A stretch of DNA of 64,000 bases from Oreohelix idahoensis (Eukaryota > Mollusca > Gastropoda > Stylommatophora > Oreohelicidae): the NCBI GenBank assembly GCA_024509875.1, contig JAMPIV010013723.1, positions 1 to 64,000 of the forward strand. Direction: 5' to 3'. The notes beneath the pieces are model-generated. The model was given only the letters and a program-made list of their open reading frames with translations, was not told the DNA's origin and searched no databases. Numbering within the stretch: position 1 is the first letter of the stretch; every line of letters starts with the position of its first letter. Shown here in pieces: positions 59,888 through 64,000 of this stretch. Position numbers and translations under genes: made by a program.

Positions 59888-62800
59888 ATAATAATAATAA
59901 TAAATTCTTTAAGCGCCAAACACGGCGCATAAGGCAGAAACCAGTGCTCTCCAGGTTGTTCGTTGTGACGCCACTCCTCTTAGCTCTTGCACATTATTTA
60001 GGCCCAACGTTCTTCCTTCTCTTATTATTGTTCTTCTGAGTGTTTCTTTTGGTCTTCCTTTTTTTCCGCTTACCCTCAGGAACCCAAGTGAGCGCCTGTA
60101 GTGGTATTCTGTTGTTTTGCATTCGTAGGACATGACCGATATATGACCATCGTCTTTTCCTTATATAGTCGGAGACATATTTCTGCCTAGAGTCTTCTCT
60201 TATTTGTCGATTAGTCTTGAATTCTTTCCAACTGATGTTCATGAGTTTTCTAAGACATTTGTTCTCGAATGTATTCAGCTTGTTCTCCAATGATTTTGTT
60301 ATTTTCCAACTCTCACAGCCGTATGTTAACACTGAGATAACATTTGAATTAAACAGACGAAGCTTGGTATGTATATTCAATGATCGTAATTTCCAAATGT
60401 TAGATAATCTATTGAAGGCGCTAGCTGCCAAAGCAATTCTAGTATGGATTTCTCTTGTTGTGTCACCATCCTGAGTCATTTTACTGCCTAAATAATTGAA
60501 ACTTTCAACTTTCTGTAGTTTTTTTTCCCCGTTCAAGATGATATCAAAGGTCTCGTTAGAAAAGTTCATAGCTTTAGTTTTAGAGGCATTTATTTGGAGA
60601 CCTATTTTAACCGAGAGATGACACAAATTATTTATTGCTTCTTGGGATTGTCTTGGTGTTGAACTTAAGAATGCTACATCATCTGCGAAATCCAGGTCCC
60701 CCAGGAATTTTCCATTTGTCCATTTTATACCCAATTGTTCATTGTGGGTATAGTTTCTCATAACCCAATCAATAGCTATTCCAAAAAGTAGTGGTGACAT
60801 AATACAGCCTTGTTTCACCCCTGTTTCTACTGTAAACCATTCTGTATTCCCTTTATTTGTTCTAACACAACATCTTGCATTGTCATATAGCGCTTTGATT
60901 ATATTCACATATTTTGTTGGAAAACCATAGATTGTAAGTATCTTCCACAATGATGGGCGGTGTAGACTATCAAAGGCTTTTTGAAAATCGACGAAGGTGA
61001 TAATAAGTGCGATTGCCTTTCCACTGATTCTTCTATAATTGTTCTTAGTGTGAATATTTGATCAATACATGATCGTTTCGGCCTGAAACCCGCTTGTTCT
61101 TCTCTGATCTTTTCGTCAGCATGCAATTTAAGTCTTTCTAACATCATGCAACATAATAATTTTCCAGGTACTGATAATAGAGATATACCACGCCAGTTAT
61201 TACAGTCTGATAGATCACCTTTCTTCGGTAACTTTACAATAATACTGTCTTTCCATTGTTGTGGTGGTTGTTCTTCTCTCCATACTTCATTTATAATATC
61301 TAAAATTCTCAAGGGGTTGTTGTCATTAACTGCTTTAATCATTTCCCCTGAAATTTCGTCAACTCCAGCAGCTTTAAAATTTTTTAATCTTTTAACGGCT
61401 TGTTTGATCTCGTCCAGCGTGAATTCATCGCAAGTTATTGGCAAAGTGGTTGTGGATGTTTCATTATTAAAATCAGGTGTTACTGTTGGTGGTGGTCTGT
61501 TTAGCAACTCCATGAAGTGCTCAGCCCATCTCTTCATTTGTTCTTTTTCTGTTGGTATTGAATTCCCTAATTTACCTTTAACAGGTGTTTCCATAGCAGT
61601 AGGCTGGTGACATAGTTGTTTTGTAATTTGATAAAGGCACCTACTATTACCAGTTCTTGCAGCATTTTCAGCTTCTACGGCCAGTTCATTGATGAAATGT
61701 CTTTTATCTCTTCGAGTTTTTGTCTTCACTTCTTTATTTAACAAGTTATAAGTTAGTTTGCAAGATTCAACTGCATTATGTGTACTTGCCGCTAGTAGTT
61801 TAAGTTTTGCTGTTTTCCTTTCTTGTATTTTATCCCAAGTATCTTCTCTCATCCATTTTTTCTTTTTATGTACTAGGTATCCGGTGGTCGCTACAGCTGC
61901 TTCTGTCATTGCTGTTCTCAGTTGTTCCCATTTAGTATCGATTGTCTTGGTGGTGATATCGTTGTCAATTTTGCCTAAAGCATCGAAATAGTTGGTCATT
62001 TTGACATTATATTCCTTCTTTATATCATTTGATTGCAGTCTGTGTACATCTATTCTTCTATTTTTATTCGGTTGGTATAACTTCTTCAGTTTAATTCTCA
62101 TTTTAGCTATGCAGAGGTTATGATCGCTTCCGATCTCTGCACCTCTGTATGCTCTGACGTCTTGAACTGATGAGCGAAATTTAGCGCTTATGCAGAAGTG
62201 ATCTATCTGGTTCTTAGTTCTGCCATCAGGTGAATTCCATGTTATCTTGTGGATATTCTTATGTGGAAAGATGGTGTCTGCCACAACGAGGTTTGATATT
62301 TCACAAAGTTCTAGAAGTCTTTCGCCATTTTGATTCATACAGCCTATGCCATGAGTACCGAGATATCTTTGTACTCCATCGTTGTTGTCACCTACTTTGG
62401 CGTTAAATTCACCCATGACTGCTATTATGTCATGCTTGGGTATTGTGTTGATGGTACTTAGAAGTGCTTCATAGAAGTCATCTTTTGTGGTATCAAGAGC
62501 GTCGTTAGTTGGTGCATAACATTGTACAATTGAGAGCTTGAAAAATCGTGTCTGAAATCTAGCTAATATTAGCCTCTCATTGATAGGTACCCAGCTGATA
62601 AGCGATGCTGCTGCTTTCTGTGTCATTAGGATGGCTACTCCCTCTGTGTGACGATTATCATTACTACCAGAGTATATAATTTGCTTTTTTTCTTCTGAAA
62701 TATATTTTATGCCCTTCCCCGTCCATCTACACTCGCTGACACCCAATAAGTCCAACTTATAATTATCCATTTCTTTAATTACTTCTTCCTTTTTTCCGTC

Positions 62801-62990
62801 TTGATACATAGTTCTTACATTCCAGTATCCAATTTTAGAAATCTCCTTAGCCCCCAAGATATTAGAGTGAGTCATGTTTACTGTCGAGCCTGGTTCTGTT
62901 TCGGTAACAATAGCTTGTTTTACGATAGTGAATTGTTAACTCACTGATCAACCCTCCAATCCAACCGACCGATTCACAATATGCAGATCA
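59888..62990 (-). mobile_element. RTE-clade LINE, nearly full length
   Basis: In element orientation it begins near 62990 and ends in a (TTA)n tail against the LTR at 59888. It interrupts LTR G between CACCTACAATA and ATGTGGTAAT, sequences adjacent in the 5' LTR apart from GGA. A clear TSD is not visible, so a small target deletion is possible. It has one long ORF with endonuclease and RT and no RNase H, typical of RTE. Such proteins are often mislabelled craniofacial development protein 2-like. Confidence 0.85.
59909..62875 (-). pseudogene. RTE LINE protein: AP endonuclease and reverse transcriptase
   Basis: The ATG at 62875 opens 656 codons: IGYWNVRTM, SECRWTGKG, EGVAILM, VMGEFNAKVGD (usually GDFNA, so the Asp is Glu here), IDHFCIS, GSDHNL, then RT motifs FKAAGVDEISGEMIK, NNWRGISLLSVPGKLL, EEQAGFRPKRSCIDQIF. 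A slip near 60990 shifts to the next frame (DFQKAFDSLHRPSLWKIL, GVKQGCIMSPLLF, LDFADDVAFL, LTYGCESW, SYIGHVLRMQNNRIPLQ). A second slip near 60060 leads to GRPKETLRRTIIREGRTLGL and the stop at 59909. The two frameshifts and the Asp-to-Glu change argue it is inactive. Confidence 0.88.
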
Positions 62991-63710
62991 ATGTGGTAAT
63001 CAACCGAATCCACAAATAGCCACAAAGCCACATATGCTACAATTAGGAGGTTCAATGCAGAGGTCAAATCAAGAATTGCTCCCATGCTAATCGTGCCTGG
63101 ATTGGTATAAGCACGACCTACTTAAGCTGTACATCTCATATGAACACTGATTATAAAAACAGATGAGTGATATTTGTGACAATCGTGCACCCAAGAAGTG
63201 ATAACTGTCAAGCAAAGTTTTGTGATGACAATTTGCGTGATAAACTAGTGAAAGTTATAAAGTGAATAAGACAGTGAAGAAGTCTATTACCCAACTAATT
63301 GGAAGAGTCTAAAGAAATGACATTTTAGTTTAACTTGCAAAAACTGTAATTGATTTCGCCAATTTGGTTTTGTATAAATATAACTTTTGTATCACCAGTC
63401 ACACACAATCACCACTATTAGATAGATGTAAATAAAGAGGATATAAATTGTATTCACCAGCTTTATTCATTCAATATAGTTGATACTGAGTTTGGTTGAA
63501 TTTTTATTAATATCACAGGTGGTCACATAGCGGAGGTGGCGCAGTAAGGTCTGACTGTTCTCTGAATATTTTCAGTCCAGATACTTTCACAGCCGTGACT
63601 ATCGAGTGATACCAGTGTACTTCTCTGTCACTGGGACCTCACACATTCTGGAGAGAATACTATTTCTACTCTAGCACTATCATCTCACACATATAAAACC
63701 TTCCGCTACA

Positions 63711-63974
<264 letters not shown>

Positions 63975-64000
63975 GAAAATACGGTAGGAAAATAAGTGAT

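Larger units (their letters stand above)
47594..63710 (+). mobile_element. LTR retrotransposon G (Ty3/gypsy, Gmr1-like order), with two nested LINEs
   Basis: Two ~2.0-kb LTRs start TGTCGCATGTTACGC; the 3' one ends CTTCCGCTACA. They flank gag, protease and the integrase zinc domain. The first ~640 bp of the LTRs differ by only a few bases, so insertion was recent. AGATA outside both ends (47589-47593, 63711-63715) fits a 5-bp duplication within the GATA array. The 5' LTR is split by an I-clade LINE (48234-54821) and the 3' LTR by an RTE LINE (59888-62990). Net size without them is ~6.4 kb. Integrase core, RT and RNase H are missing. Confidence 0.85.
58546..63710 (+). repeat. 3' LTR of element G (split by an RTE LINE)
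   Basis: Starts TGTCGCATGTTACGC; TATA box at 59153-59160; AATAAA at 63431-63436; ends CTTCCGCTACA. Interrupted at 59888-62990. It contains a 120-bp tandem duplication absent from the 5' LTR. Confidence 0.88.

Overview
This is a eukaryotic, AT-rich, transposon-packed window, most likely from a mollusc and perhaps a gastropod. That is an inference from the element types: an I/nimbus-like LINE with RNase H, an RTE LINE, a tRNA-type SINE whose core resembles cephalopod SINEs, and Ty3/gypsy elements with integrase placed before reverse transcriptase. I see no convincing host gene, no spliced exon series, no rRNA and no true tRNA gene. Nearly everything recognisable is a mobile element, and many boundaries can be fixed from target-site duplications (TSDs). 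Family labels X, Y, Z and G are mine and arbitrary.

Layout. 1-4285: a repeat (X) broken by a 2.84-kb solo LTR (Y). 4286-8485: no gene. 8488-9316: a Tc1-like deletion derivative. 11422-14310: a second X copy, broken by a CACTG-ended DNA transposon (11675-13856) with a nearly intact DDE-like transposase. 14314-25047: a Ty3/gypsy pol fossil in the order IN-RT-RNase H. It is interrupted by a second Y LTR (15909-24276), which holds a Lin28-gag LTR element (18433-23444), which is itself broken by a further TG..CA element Z (19783-22002). 27030-32167: a complete second Lin28-gag element on the minus strand, set in a 17-bp minisatellite. 32840-33152: a SINE. 33759-34066 and 43504-43720: hAT-type MITEs. 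36970-39449: a rearranged I-type LINE and Tc1-like region with a chimeric ORF. 39738-42095: a Tigger/pogo-like transposon. 47594-63710: a large LTR element (G) inside a GATA microsatellite. Its 5' LTR carries a 6.6-kb I-clade LINE and its 3' LTR a 3.1-kb RTE LINE.

The most notable observation is the Lin28-gag family. Its gag-like ORF carries a cold-shock domain, the characteristic linker and two CCHC knuckles in the arrangement of the RNA-binding protein Lin28. Two divergent copies flanked by paired LTRs share the same serine-tRNA-like primer-binding site, and neither copy shows a pol region. This looks like a non-autonomous retroelement that captured a host RNA-binding module. Other points of interest are the copia-like IN-before-RT order, supported by two separate loci, and the fact that all three LTR elements with both LTRs present sit in tandem-repeat DNA.
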